Source of the DNA: Lachnospiraceae bacterium
Lineage (GTDB): Bacteria > Bacillota > Clostridia > Lachnospirales > Lachnospiraceae
Assembly: GCA_024405155.1 (NCBI GenBank)
Contig: JAKSPC010000017.1
Location: forward strand, 1 to 42,336
Direction: 5' to 3'
DNA: 42,336 nucleotides
Both the position numbers and the translations under genes were made by a program. This document shows, piece by piece, positions 1 through 7,029 of this stretch (position 1 is the first letter of the stretch; each line of letters begins with the position of its first letter). A model generated the notes under the pieces. That model made no database searches, was not told where the DNA came from, and saw nothing but the letters and a program-made list of their open reading frames with translations.

Positions 1-47
1 CCTTCACGATGTCTACGTGACGCTCTAACCAACTGAACTATATCCCA
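1..47 (-). tRNA. tRNA-Val(GAC)-like gene, 5' part only
   Basis: Read on the minus strand from 47, the sequence folds as the first two thirds of a tRNA: seven acceptor bases, TA at positions 8-9, a D stem GTTC/GAGC with a GG-containing loop, then an anticodon stem TCACG/CGTGA around a seven-base loop. The window edge cuts it at about position 46. Bases 34-36 (11-13 here) read GAC, which decodes valine. The base at position 33, almost invariably U in elongator tRNAs, is A here (loop TAGACAT). The anticodon stem is otherwise perfect, so the gene is either a variant or a damaged copy. The T arm and the 3' end lie outside the window, so identity elements there cannot be checked. Confidence 0.75.
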
Positions 48-59
48 TTAACAGCAGTC

Positions 60-88
60 AGTTTAAGGGGTAATCGCGGTTTTGTCAA
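60..88 (-). promoter_or_regulatory. sigma-70-type promoter of the tRNA gene
   Basis: On the minus strand there is a perfect -35 box TTGACA (83-88), a 17-bp spacer and a -10 box TAAACT (60-65). Transcription would start near 52-53, a few bases before the tRNA 5' end at 47. The strength and position fit a stable-RNA promoter, and this argues that the tRNA locus is transcribed. Confidence 0.75.
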
Positions 89-224
89 TCCATGGTTATG
101 TTATGCCTTGCGGCCCTGCGGCGAAATGAGAGCGGATGCGGGATTGAAAAAAAACTGGAACTGGCACAGGCTCGTATCCGTAATCCCTAAGACGCACCCT
201 CAAAAGGCTGCTTTTTTTCTAACT

Positions 225-463
225 GTCAGCCAGAAAACAGAAACGCCCGATTTTGGCTGACCGGCATTTTCTCATTGCGCCGGCTGAAATTTCAGAAATA
301 CATATAATTGGCCGTTTTCTGCCATATTATATGCAAAAAAACCGGTTTTTCGGCAGCGGGATACATATAATTGCCCCTTTTTCGCTGAATTATATGTATG
401 TCACCCCTTGTCCCCGGCTAAAATATACATATAATAGCGCGATTTTTTTCGTATTATATGTAT
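225..463. repeat. Phased palindrome array A (4 units)
   Basis: Four 37-39-bp inverted-repeat units lie between the tRNA promoter and the 3' end of nudC. Units 1-3 have left arm ATACATATAAT at 298, 361 and 425 and right arm ATTATATGTAT (or ATTATATGCAA) starting exactly 28 bp later, at 326, 389 and 453, enclosing 17-nt T-rich loops. Unit 0 has an unrelated stem, GTCAGCCA (225-232) with TGGCTGAC (254-261), extendable to 11 pairs with one G-T. Its centre (243) is 74 bp before that of unit 1 (317), the same distance seen in arrays B and C. Following steps are 63 and 64 bp. There is no convincing coding potential. The rest of 89-224 shows nothing I can name, and 464-545 holds only GC-rich inverted repeats (GGGCGCC 484-490 with 502-508). 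Confidence 0.85.
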
Positions 464-485
464 GGGGACCATTCACACGCCCCGG
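263..485. repeat. Duplicated 223-bp block, copy 1 (partner 9881-10103)
   Basis: This block aligns without gaps to 9881-10103 at a constant offset of 9618 bp. By eye I count nine substitutions, so about 96% identity. It covers units 1-3 of array A plus the linker before unit 1. Identity stops abruptly just downstream of unit 0, whose stem differs completely between the two arrays. No terminal inverted repeats, target duplications or transposase accompany either copy. Confidence 0.85.
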
Positions 486-545
486 GCGCCGAGTAAACTC
501 AGGCGCCCCGGAGCACGCACACGCCGCAATTCACCCGGGCGTTTT

Positions 546-1370
546 TTATTTCGGATAGTTTCCCGTGCGGAAGGCTTCCATCATGGTGGCGGTGAGGGAG
601 AAGAGGCTCTCCTGCACCGGCATTTCGTCCCGGGAGAACCATCGGGCCTCCGCCAGCTCATCTTCTTCCACCGTAATGGTATCGTCCCCGTCCACGTCGC
701 AGAAAAAGCCAAACAACATGCTGTCGGAATAAGGCCAGGGCTGACAGTTATAATAACGCAGATTCTTTACGCGAAGCCCCGTTTCTTCCATGACCTCACG
801 GCGCACGGTGTCCTCGATGGGCTCCCCGATCTCCGAAAATCCGGCAATGAGCGCCCAGCGGGCATAGCCCCGTTTGTATTTGGAGCAGACGATCCGGTCG
901 CCGTTCGTGATCCCCACGATGGCCACGGGACTGATGCGGGGGTACACGGTCATACCGCAGCCCGGACACACCATGGCCCGTTCCTTTTTAGAATGCTCCA
1001 TCTTTCCGCCGCAGCGGCCGCAAAACCGGTTGGAACGGTACCAGCGGTCCAGGGAAGCGCCGGTGGCGTGGGCAAAAACCGTATCCGCGGGAAGATCGGT
1101 GCGGCTGCGCACGTTGTCCTCCAGCACGTAGTCCGTGCCTGCCGGAAAGTCCTCCGTACACAGATAGTATTCCGTCTCGTCGATGGAAAAGAGATAGGTC
1201 AGCGGTCCTTTTCCGCCCCGGGCCCTGTATTCGGCACAAGTCATGTGTGTGCCGTCCGCGCCCAGATAGCCGCCCTTTCCCTCGTAGCAAAGCACGCGCG
1301 CAGATGGAGCCGGCACGGCGTCCGGTTTGTAATGATTGTCGTATTTGTGAGGAAAAATATCCTGAAACAT
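546..1370 (-). CDS. nudC: NAD(+) diphosphatase NudC
   Basis: NudC is a Nudix hydrolase that splits NAD(H) into NMN(H) and AMP, and in several bacteria removes NAD caps from RNA. All family marks are visible in the 274-residue product. There is a zinc ribbon with C117, C120, C135 and C138, a Nudix box from about G177 to L199 with its REVMEETGL core, and the NudC-specific motif after it (QPWPYSDS, 210-217). The length matches the family. It is the last gene of a minus-strand run mutY - small ORF - PLP enzyme - MBL hydrolase - nudC, starting 18 bp after the MBL stop. Its 3' end faces palindrome array A; no T-rich terminator hairpin is obvious there. The context suggests nucleotide-pool and DNA maintenance together with mutY. 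Confidence 0.95.
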   Translation of the reverse strand: MFQDIFPHKYDNHYKPDAVPAPSARVLCYEGKGGYLGADGTHMTCAEYRARGGKGPLTYLFSIDETEYYLCTEDFPAGTDYVLEDNVRSRTDLPADTVFAHATGASLDRWYRSNRFCGRCGGKMEHSKKERAMVCPGCGMTVYPRISPVAIVGITNGDRIVCSKYKRGYARWALIAGFSEIGEPIEDTVRREVMEETGLRVKNLRYYNCQPWPYSDSMLFGFFCDVDGDDTITVEEDELAEARWFSRDEMPVQESLFSLTATMMEAFRTGNYPK

Positions 1371-1388
1371 AAACAGCCTTCTTTCCTG

Positions 1389-2297
1389 TCACAGACTTAA
1401 CCGGAGGAAGCACCGGCCCCGGCGCAGATATTTTTCCGTGGGATGCGCCCGCTCGGATTCCGGAGCCTTTCCGCTTTTTCTTCCGGCAAGAGGCAGCCGG
1501 TCTCCCCAGAAATTGGAGCAGACACAGGGCGCCGCCGTCCCCCGGATGGCGTCTTCCATGAGAGCGATCATATCCGGCAGGCAGTCGTCGTCCAGCGGCG
1601 CGCCCAAAGCCCGGAAATCGTGATGGCCGTTGTAGATGCCGTCATATCTGTCAGAAAGCGCTTCCAGTCTCTTAAGTGCTTTCACGGCTTCGGGAAGGGG
1701 CGCGCACCGGCAGATCTGGTTATAGCTGATGGCGTCTCCTGCAAAGAGACTGCGGGTCTTTTCGTCCAAAAGCACCACTTCTCCGGGCGTGTGACCGGGG
1801 CATTCATAGACTGTTACCACGCGGTCGCCCAGGTCGAACTGCTGCCCGTCGGTAAGATCCCGGATCACAAGTTTCGACGGATCTTCCGGGTCCACGATGT
1901 CCGTATCGGGATCGTAGGGGTACAGCGGGAACAGGGTATAGGGAGATCCCAGGCTCCCCTTTGCCCTCTGGGCAATAATGGCGGTCTTTTTCCGCCGGTT
2001 GTCCGCGGATGCCGGGATCTCAAAATACCGGTCCGCGGAATGCATCCATACTTCGGAGAACTGCACCGCATTCCCCGTGTGGTCGATGTGCCCGTGGGTG
2101 AGCACCACGATAAGCGGTTTGTCCGTGATCATTTCGATGGCGCCCCGTATGTCTCCCACGCCCATGCCCGTATCGATGAGCATGGCTTTTTCACTGCCCA
2201 CCAGCAAAAACATGCTGGCGCAGTCAAATTCGTCGATCTCCCAGGTGTCCTTTTTGAACTGTACCATGGGGTACAGCGTTGTCCGTCCGTCTGCCAT
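1389..2297 (-). CDS. MBL-fold metallo-hydrolase
   Basis: This 302-residue protein has the metallo-beta-lactamase fold hallmarks. The dinuclear-zinc motif HGHIDH is at 68-73, a further His lies in ECPGHTPGE, an Asp in LFAGDA, and a late NGHHD motif supplies the last His. It is cytoplasmic, with no signal peptide. Substrate cannot be read from sequence; many such proteins are thioesterase- or lactonase-like. The C-terminal 50 or so residues are unusually Arg/Gly/Pro-rich and do not look like normal MBL sequence, so the end may have been extended by loss of an original stop. The start at 2297 has a good ribosome site (GGGAGG). It sits 45 bp after the PLP enzyme and directly before nudC. Confidence 0.85.
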   Translation of the reverse strand: MADGRTTLYPMVQFKKDTWEIDEFDCASMFLLVGSEKAMLIDTGMGVGDIRGAIEMITDKPLIVVLTHGHIDHTGNAVQFSEVWMHSADRYFEIPASADNRRKKTAIIAQRAKGSLGSPYTLFPLYPYDPDTDIVDPEDPSKLVIRDLTDGQQFDLGDRVVTVYECPGHTPGEVVLLDEKTRSLFAGDAISYNQICRCAPLPEAVKALKRLEALSDRYDGIYNGHHDFRALGAPLDDDCLPDMIALMEDAIRGTAAPCVCSNFWGDRLPLAGRKSGKAPESERAHPTEKYLRRGRCFLRLSL

Positions 2298-2342
2298 AAG
2301 CTGCCTCCCGGCGCATCCTGCGCCTTGTCGGAATCCTGTCTT

Positions 2343-3293
2343 TTACTGCGTATCGATGGCGAAAAGTCCGCCGGCACCGCCGGTGTAGACAAAGAGCACG
2401 TTATCTGTAGGCTTAAACTTTCCTTCCTTTGCCAGACGCAAAAGCGCGCCGAAAGCCTTGCCGGTGTAGACCGGATCCAGGAACAGACCCTCGTTTTCCG
2501 CCATGACCTTGATGGCGTTGTTGCCCTCCTCCGAAGGAATGGCGTAGCCTTCGCCCCAGGCTTTCACATGGAGCACGTCTTCGTCCTTTACCGTAACATC
2601 CGCCTCCAGGATGCGGCATGCCTCCCGCATGATCTCCGGAGTGATCTCTTCGAAGGAACAGTCGTCCACCATGGCACCGATAACGGTGGTGTCCGGCAGG
2701 AACATTTTTGCGCCGAGGGCGATGCCGACATGCGTTCCGCCGCTTCCCTCCGGGCATACGATGTAGTCGAAATGCAGGCCGCTGTCCGCGATCTCTTTCA
2801 CGCAGTCAATGTAGCCCAGAGCCCCCAGGCCGTTGGAGCCGCCGCAGGGGATCTTGTAATACTTCTTTCCGCTTTCCTTTCCCACCCGGTCCATTTCGGC
2901 GTAAATGTCGTCATAGGAATCTGTATCCATGAAACGCACGTCCGTGTTCATGAGCGCCTCCAGCAGAAGATTTCCCTTCCGGCCCATGACGCCCCGCTTT
3001 TTCAGGATAAGGATGGGCTCCATACCCATCTTGCGGGCGCAGGCGGCAGTCAGCATGGCGTGGTTGGACTGGGCCTGACCGGTGGTAAACACGATCTCGG
3101 CGCCCTGTTCCCTGGCCTCAGCCATCAGAAACTCCAGCTTCCGCACCTTGTTTCCTCCCAGGCCGATGCCGGTCAGGTCATCGCGCTTTACCCACACGTT
3201 GGTGCCCAAAAGGCGGCTTATGTTTTCCAGTTTCTGGATGGGCGTGGGGAACGTGCCCAGGGTGACTCTGTTGATCTCATTTAAACTTTTCAT
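2343..3293 (-). CDS. D-cysteine desulfhydrase / ACC deaminase family PLP enzyme
   Basis: The 316-residue product is a fold-type II PLP enzyme of the D-cysteine desulfhydrase and 1-aminocyclopropane-1-carboxylate deaminase family. The N-terminal block ends in GGNKVRKLE, with K49 as the expected PLP lysine. It is followed by the substrate loop TTGQAQSNHA (70-79), the phosphate-binding SGGTH segment, and the C-terminal TGGAGG. Family members release ammonia, pyruvate and sulfide from D-cysteine, or deaminate ACC. Sequence alone cannot decide between these; D-cysteine desulfhydrase is commoner in gut Clostridia. The ribosome site AAAGGA precedes the start at 3293. It shares the operon with mutY upstream and the MBL gene downstream. 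Confidence 0.88.
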   Translation of the reverse strand: MKSLNEINRVTLGTFPTPIQKLENISRLLGTNVWVKRDDLTGIGLGGNKVRKLEFLMAEAREQGAEIVFTTGQAQSNHAMLTAACARKMGMEPILILKKRGVMGRKGNLLLEALMNTDVRFMDTDSYDDIYAEMDRVGKESGKKYYKIPCGGSNGLGALGYIDCVKEIADSGLHFDYIVCPEGSGGTHVGIALGAKMFLPDTTVIGAMVDDCSFEEITPEIMREACRILEADVTVKDEDVLHVKAWGEGYAIPSEEGNNAIKVMAENEGLFLDPVYTGKAFGALLRLAKEGKFKPTDNVLFVYTGGAGGLFAIDTQ

Positions 3294-3318
3294 GGCTGTC
3301 CTTTCTGTTCTCGGTCAT

Positions 3319-3519
3319 TTATACGTCTTCCATAGCATACTGCGCCGCTGCGGAAAACGCCGCGTTGCATTCGGCGATCTCTTTTTTGCCGTCGATGTAG
3401 TCACGGTACATTTCCCAGAGGTCGATGCTGTTTTCGTCCATCGCCTCGTCATCGGGCGTCCAGGAACGGATCAGCTCGATGCGCTGCTGTTTTGTTGTAT
3501 TTTTAATGCTGGTATCCAT
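3319..3519 (-). CDS. Small acidic protein of unknown function
   Basis: This short ORF lies between mutY and the PLP gene in the same direction, so it is probably in the same operon. From the ATG at 3519 it encodes 66 residues that are largely helical and acidic (segments TPDDEAMDEN and YIDGKKEIAECN). An alternative TTG start at 3579 directly abuts the mutY stop and would give 86 residues. I prefer 3519 because it is an ATG and the extra N-terminus is not protein-like, although its ribosome site (AGAAAG) is weak. I recognise no domain, no membrane segment and no motif. Coding status is likely but not certain. Confidence 0.55.
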   Translation of the reverse strand: MDTSIKNTTKQQRIELIRSWTPDDEAMDENSIDLWEMYRDYIDGKKEIAECNAAFSAAAQYAMEDV

Positions 3520-3579
3520 TGTTATGCTTTCTGTGCGGTTATCCACTTTCTGAGGAAAATACTGCCGTGTTGTCCACAA

Positions 3580-4665
3580 TCATAGGAACTTCCGGAAAGC
3601 CGTGGGGAGCGCGTACTGCTCTTTGATCTCTGTGATGTCTGCCCAGGTGAAGAGCTCCGGCATTTTCGTGCAGTTTACGCGGTAACATTTCATGTCCCAC
3701 TCCACGTGGGTGAAAATGTGGGTGCGGGGCTTTTCTTCCGAAACCGCGGGCGCTTTCTGTGCGTTTTTCCCCGCACCGGTGCTGACAGCCTCCGCGGGCG
3801 CGGGCCCGCAGCCCCAGGCCTCTGCCTGCGCGAACGCTTCCTCTTTACTTAGCGCCCCGGGCACATTGGGAAACTCCCACAGTCCCGAGAGGAGTCCCGT
3901 TTCGCCCCGCTTGTGCACTGCTGTTTTCTTTCCGCACTGCAGAAGAAAGACCGTCATCTGCTCTTTCCGGCGTTCCTTTTTCGGCGCCTTCACCGGAAGA
4001 TCCTTCCAACCACCGTCCTTCGAAACGCAGAAATCCTCGCAGGGGCAGTGGGTGCAGTCCGGCTCGCCGTTCGGAATGCATGTCACCTCCCCCAGTTCCA
4101 TGATGGCCTGGGTAAAGGCGCCCCGGTCGCGATCCGGATAAACGCCGGCAAGTTCCGTGCGGATCTCTTTGCGGGTCTTTTCGTCCGTGATGGGACGGGT
4201 ATCGCCGGTGATGCGGGAAAGCACCCGCAGCACGTTTCCGTCCACCGCCGGCGCAGGTTTATCAAAACAGATAGACGCGATGGCGCCTGCCGTGTAATCG
4301 CCGATGCCTTTTAATTTACGGATCTCCGATGCATCCTGCGGGAATTCTCCGCCGTATTCCTCCATGATCTGCCGGGCCGCCGCCTGGAGATTTTTTACCC
4401 GGGAATAATATCCCAGGCCCTCCCACAGCTTGTGGAGCTTTTCGGGGTCCGCCGCGGCCAGGGATGCCACGTCCGGGATCTCTCTTAAAAAGCGCAGATA
4501 GTAGGGCTTTGCCGCCTCGATGCGGGTCTGCTGCAGCATGATCTCGGAAAGCCACACGTGATAGGGCGTGGGGTCGTCCCGCCAGGGCATGCTGCGGCCG
4601 TTCGCAAAATACCAGGGCAAAAGCGCCGGCGCAAGGCTATGAAGTTGTTCCTGTCGTCTGGTCAT
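3580..4665 (-). CDS. mutY: A/G-specific adenine DNA glycosylase MutY
   Basis: MutY removes adenine mispaired with 8-oxoguanine. The 361-residue product shows the full architecture. The catalytic Glu is in WLSEIMLQQT (E41). A helix-hairpin-helix follows (LKGIGDYTAG, 118-127) with catalytic D142 in VDGNV, then a [4Fe-4S] loop with C196, C204, C207 and C213, and a C-terminal NUDIX-like domain that reads 8-oxoG. The first Fe-S spacer is seven residues rather than the six of E. coli. It is probably the first gene of the minus-strand operon ending in nudC. The start at 4665 has an AAAGGGAT ribosome site, and a TATAAT box (4689-4694, minus strand) lies just upstream. It diverges from the fic gene across a 196-bp region with a palindrome. 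Confidence 0.96.
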   Translation of the reverse strand: MTRRQEQLHSLAPALLPWYFANGRSMPWRDDPTPYHVWLSEIMLQQTRIEAAKPYYLRFLREIPDVASLAAADPEKLHKLWEGLGYYSRVKNLQAAARQIMEEYGGEFPQDASEIRKLKGIGDYTAGAIASICFDKPAPAVDGNVLRVLSRITGDTRPITDEKTRKEIRTELAGVYPDRDRGAFTQAIMELGEVTCIPNGEPDCTHCPCEDFCVSKDGGWKDLPVKAPKKERRKEQMTVFLLQCGKKTAVHKRGETGLLSGLWEFPNVPGALSKEEAFAQAEAWGCGPAPAEAVSTGAGKNAQKAPAVSEEKPRTHIFTHVEWDMKCYRVNCTKMPELFTWADITEIKEQYALPTAFRKFL

Positions 4666-4756
4666 AAAAGATCCCTTTCCGTGCTCTTATTATACACGGA
4701 AAAGACTTTTGTTTCACCCAATATCCGGCATTTCTGGTGGAACACCGGGTCTTCTT

Positions 4757-4821
4757 TTTTGCCGGTATCGGCAAAATATAGAAATATTTACACAATAGTT
4801 ATTTTATTTTTGCCGATACCG
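4757..4821. promoter_or_regulatory. Palindromic operator and half-site between mutY and fic
   Basis: A 20-bp perfect inverted repeat, TTTTGCCG-GTAT-CGGCAAAA, occupies 4757-4776. A second partial copy, TTTTGCCGATACCG, lies at 4808-4821, 51 bp further on. Seen together, GGTATCGGCAAAA (4764-4776) and TTTTGCCGATACC (4808-4820) also form a 13-bp inverted pair. The second site sits immediately upstream of a TATACT -10 box (4825-4830) for fic. This layout fits a repressor site, and the fic product's own N-terminal helix-turn-helix is the obvious candidate binder. That assignment is inference. Confidence 0.6.
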
Positions 4822-4861
4822 TGTTATACTTTTGTTGTATGAAACTATGGAGGAATTTCTG

Positions 4862-5758
4862 ATGAAGTACATTTCGACAGCCGAAGCGGCAGAAAAATGG
4901 GGCGTTTCCGAACGCAGCGCGCGCGGATACTGCGCCGAAGGGCGGATCGCTGACGCATTCCTTACCGGAAAAACATGGAATATTCCGGAAACGGCAGAAA
5001 AACCTCTGCGCGTAAATAAACGCGATGAATCACCGAAGACCCTTACGGAAGTTCTGAAAGCAGAAAAAGCGGCAAAAATGCCCGGCGGGATCTATCACAA
5101 AGTTCAGATCGATCTGACCTATAATTCCAACCATATAGAAGGCAGCCGTCTTACCCACGATCAGACCCGTTACATCTTTGAAACGAACACTATAGGAGTG
5201 ACCGACGCGGCGATCCGGGTGGATGATGTTGTCGAAACTGCCAACCATTTCAAATGCATCGATATGATCATCGACAGTGCGGCACACAGGCTCAGCGAGG
5301 CATTTATCAAGCAGCTCCACGCGGTTCTTAAGAGCGGAACATCCGATTCCCGGCTCGACTGGTTTGCCGTCGGTGACTACAAGAAACTTCCCAATGAAGT
5401 CGGCGGTATGGAAACGACTGCGCCCGAAAAAGCAGGCGCAGAAATGAAGAAACTGATTGCCGGGTATAATGCCATGGCAACCAGAACTTTTGACGATCTT
5501 CTGGATTTTCATTACCGTTTCGAACGGATCCACCCGTTTCAGGACGGTAACGGCAGGATCGGCAGATTGCTTCTTTTTAAGGAATGCCTGCGAAACAATA
5601 TCGTGCCGTTTATCATTGAAGACGATATCAAGATGTTTTACTATCGCGGGCTGAAAGAGTGGCCGGTGGAACGCGGATATCTGCGGGACACCTGTCTTTT
5701 TGCACAGGATAAGTTTAAGAAATCTCTTGACTACTTCCGGATCCCGTACGAAGAGTGA
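4862..5758 (+). CDS. fic: Fic family protein with N-terminal DNA-binding domain
   Basis: Fic enzymes usually AMPylate target proteins. From the ATG at 4862, with GGAGG at 4849-4853, the product has 298 residues. Residues 1-45 form an excisionase/MerR-like winged helix (STAEAAEKWGVSERSARGYC). The autoinhibitory motif S-x-x-x-E-G is at 89-94 (SNHIEG), placing it with inhibitory motif N-terminal to the Fic core (class II). The catalytic motif HPFQDGNGRIGR is complete at 224-235. The intact motif and the built-in inhibitor suggest a regulated, active enzyme. The DNA-binding domain and the palindrome at its promoter suggest autoregulation. No separate antitoxin gene is present. A longer reading from 4832 would bypass the ribosome site and is rejected. 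Confidence 0.93.
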   Translation: MKYISTAEAAEKWGVSERSARGYCAEGRIADAFLTGKTWNIPETAEKPLRVNKRDESPKTLTEVLKAEKAAKMPGGIYHKVQIDLTYNSNHIEGSRLTHDQTRYIFETNTIGVTDAAIRVDDVVETANHFKCIDMIIDSAAHRLSEAFIKQLHAVLKSGTSDSRLDWFAVGDYKKLPNEVGGMETTAPEKAGAEMKKLIAGYNAMATRTFDDLLDFHYRFERIHPFQDGNGRIGRLLLFKECLRNNIVPFIIEDDIKMFYYRGLKEWPVERGYLRDTCLFAQDKFKKSLDYFRIPYEE

Positions 5759-5942
5759 GCAGAAATGCCTATTGGGCGTATTTTTCAAAGGATTTTTCCG
5801 GGTGATTATAGACGCCGAAAAAGCGGAAGTCATCCGCAAAGAAATGCACGCCCGGTTTTTGTGCCTTTTTCAGGTTGAAGCCCGTGCAGCCGCATGGGTT
5901 AAACAAGGGGGGCACCGCTTCGTGCGGCAGCATCTTTTGGCT
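5759..5942. other. Non-coding stretch 3' of fic
   Basis: No credible gene lies here. It contains several short hairpins: GCGGA/TCCGC flanking AGTCA around 5823-5837, GCAC/GTGC followed by five T around 5846-5869 (a weak candidate terminator for fic), and a nine-pair stem with loop AGCC at 5879-5900. The stretch leads directly into palindrome array E. Confidence 0.4.
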
Positions 5943-6223
5943 GAACGGACTGAAAAAAGAAATCGCTTATTTGGTCTGTCGTAAATTTTTGATTTCTGCC
6001 GAAACGTGCGGACTAAAAATCTGAATTGTTGATTCAGTCTGTTCCCGGGGAGAAAATAAAACAGACTGAATTTATGAATCCCGATAATAGTCCGTATCGA
6101 AAGAAAAATACTGTAAAAAGGGTGCGGACTGAAAACGATAAACGCAGAATTGGTCCGTACGAAATCAAAGTATGGAGGTTTTCTATGCAGACTGAATGAT
6201 TAAAAACAAGAAACAGTCCGCCT
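5943..6223. repeat. Phased palindrome array E (5 units, different stem sequence)
   Basis: Five 39-bp units start at 5943, 6006, 6059, 6122 and 6185. In each, an 11-nt left arm related to GTGCGGACTGA is followed exactly 28 bp later by a right arm related to TTGGTCCGTAC, enclosing a 17-nt loop. The loops are A-rich on the plus strand. Linkers are 24, 14, 24 and 24 bp, so steps are 63, 53, 63 and 63 bp. The unit at 6122-6160 pairs over all 11 positions, three of them G-T. Right arms can also pair with the next left arm: 6032-6043 and 6060-6071 form a perfect 12-bp stem. The geometry equals arrays A-D although the arm sequence is unrelated. It lies between the convergent fic and AlkD genes. Confidence 0.75.
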
Positions 6224-6283
6224 TGAGGCCTCTGGCTATTGACGGCACAGGATGGATGTGGACAGATGAGGGTGGCTTCAAAA

Positions 6284-6307
6284 GAGACCGGTCATATGGC
6301 CGGTCTC
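6284..6307 (-). terminator. Rho-independent terminator of the AlkD-type gene
   Basis: A perfect 8-bp stem GAGACCGG (6284-6291) with CCGGTCTC (6300-6307) and an 8-nt loop is followed on the minus strand by TTTT. It lies about 40 bp past the stop of the AlkD-type gene. It would end the FAD oxidoreductase-AlkD transcript before array E. Confidence 0.75.
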
Positions 6308-6344
6308 CTGCACGCATAACGCTGTCTTTGCAAACGGATGTATG

Positions 6345-7019
6345 TTACCGTTTCAAGGTCTGTAAATATTCCTTCTGCTCTGTGGTGATGCGGAAGCTTT
6401 CCCGGGCCTTCTGGATCGTCTTGTTGTGGGTCCAGGTGTCCAGCCTGCCTTCCTCCACATATTTCACGGCCTCATCCCACTGCTTTGTCAGCGCAGTGGC
6501 AAAAAACCACGCCACCATCATGCGCACGTAGTATTCCTCACTGCGGACCGCGGCCGGGATCTCCAGATATTCCGGTTTAAAATCGTCATCCAGGAAATGA
6601 GACATCAGCATCTCGATCCCGAAACGGCAGGTATACGTCTTTTCCGAAGCGGACCATTCCCGGATCTTTTTAAGAAGCGCAGGCTTATTGCGCCGGAAGA
6701 TCTTCGGCGACAGGATATCGCAGACGGCCCAGTTATCCACATAGGGAAGGAACCTGTCCACCGCCGCGACGCACGCCTCATAGTCCTTCATCTCTGAAAG
6801 GAGCAGCGCGTGAAGCATGTTTTCATCATAATATTTATGGGGAAGATCCTCCAGAAAGGAAGCGGTCTCGGGCTCTTTTGCCAGCCTTTTCGCGAGCTTT
6901 CTTACTTCCGGCACCCTGACTCCGATAAACTGCTCCCTCGGGATCCCCGGCGTCAGTTTCGCCTGAAAATCGCCGTAGGAACTGTCCTGTAATGCAAATA
7001 ATTCTTCTGTGAAATTCAT
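6345..7019 (-). CDS. AlkD-like DNA alkylation repair glycosylase
   Basis: The product (224 residues from the ATG at 7019, ribosome site GAGGA) is a HEAT-like repeat protein of the AlkD family, which excises positively charged N3- and N7-alkylpurines without base flipping. Positions matching Bacillus cereus AlkD can be seen: W97 and D101 in NWAVCD, R132 in TYTCRFGIEML, and W171 in MVAWFF. This tetrad is the catalytic and DNA-contact set, so activity is likely. Length is normal for the family. A longer reading from 7082 adds an unlikely Arg-rich leader that overlaps the upstream gene. It starts 10 bp after the FAD oxidoreductase stop and is probably co-transcribed with it, although no functional link is obvious. 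Confidence 0.9.
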   Translation of the reverse strand: MNFTEELFALQDSSYGDFQAKLTPGIPREQFIGVRVPEVRKLAKRLAKEPETASFLEDLPHKYYDENMLHALLLSEMKDYEACVAAVDRFLPYVDNWAVCDILSPKIFRRNKPALLKKIREWSASEKTYTCRFGIEMLMSHFLDDDFKPEYLEIPAAVRSEEYYVRMMVAWFFATALTKQWDEAVKYVEEGRLDTWTHNKTIQKARESFRITTEQKEYLQTLKR

Positions 7020-7029
7020 TTTGCGATCC

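Noticed and set aside
225-463. CRISPR array
   Set aside because: Repeats are 11-nt inverted arms, spacers alternate between about 17 and 24-25 nt, only 3-4 units exist per locus, and no cas genes are present.
253-558. ORF of 101 codons across array A, and the related ORF at 9817-10605
   Set aside because: They read through the palindromes, have no ribosome site, and owe their similarity to the duplicated block rather than to protein conservation.
462-1400. Long plus-strand ORFs opposite nudC, the MBL gene, the FAD gene and other minus-strand genes
   Set aside because: They are antisense shadows produced by high GC third positions; the minus-strand products match known families over their full length.
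5700-5984. 94-codon ORF downstream of fic
   Set aside because: It overlaps the fic end and array E unit 1, lacks a ribosome site and has no recognisable protein pattern.
6196-6531. 111-codon ORF starting in array E
   Set aside because: It runs through the terminator and antisense to the AlkD gene; only its first codons follow a ribosome site.
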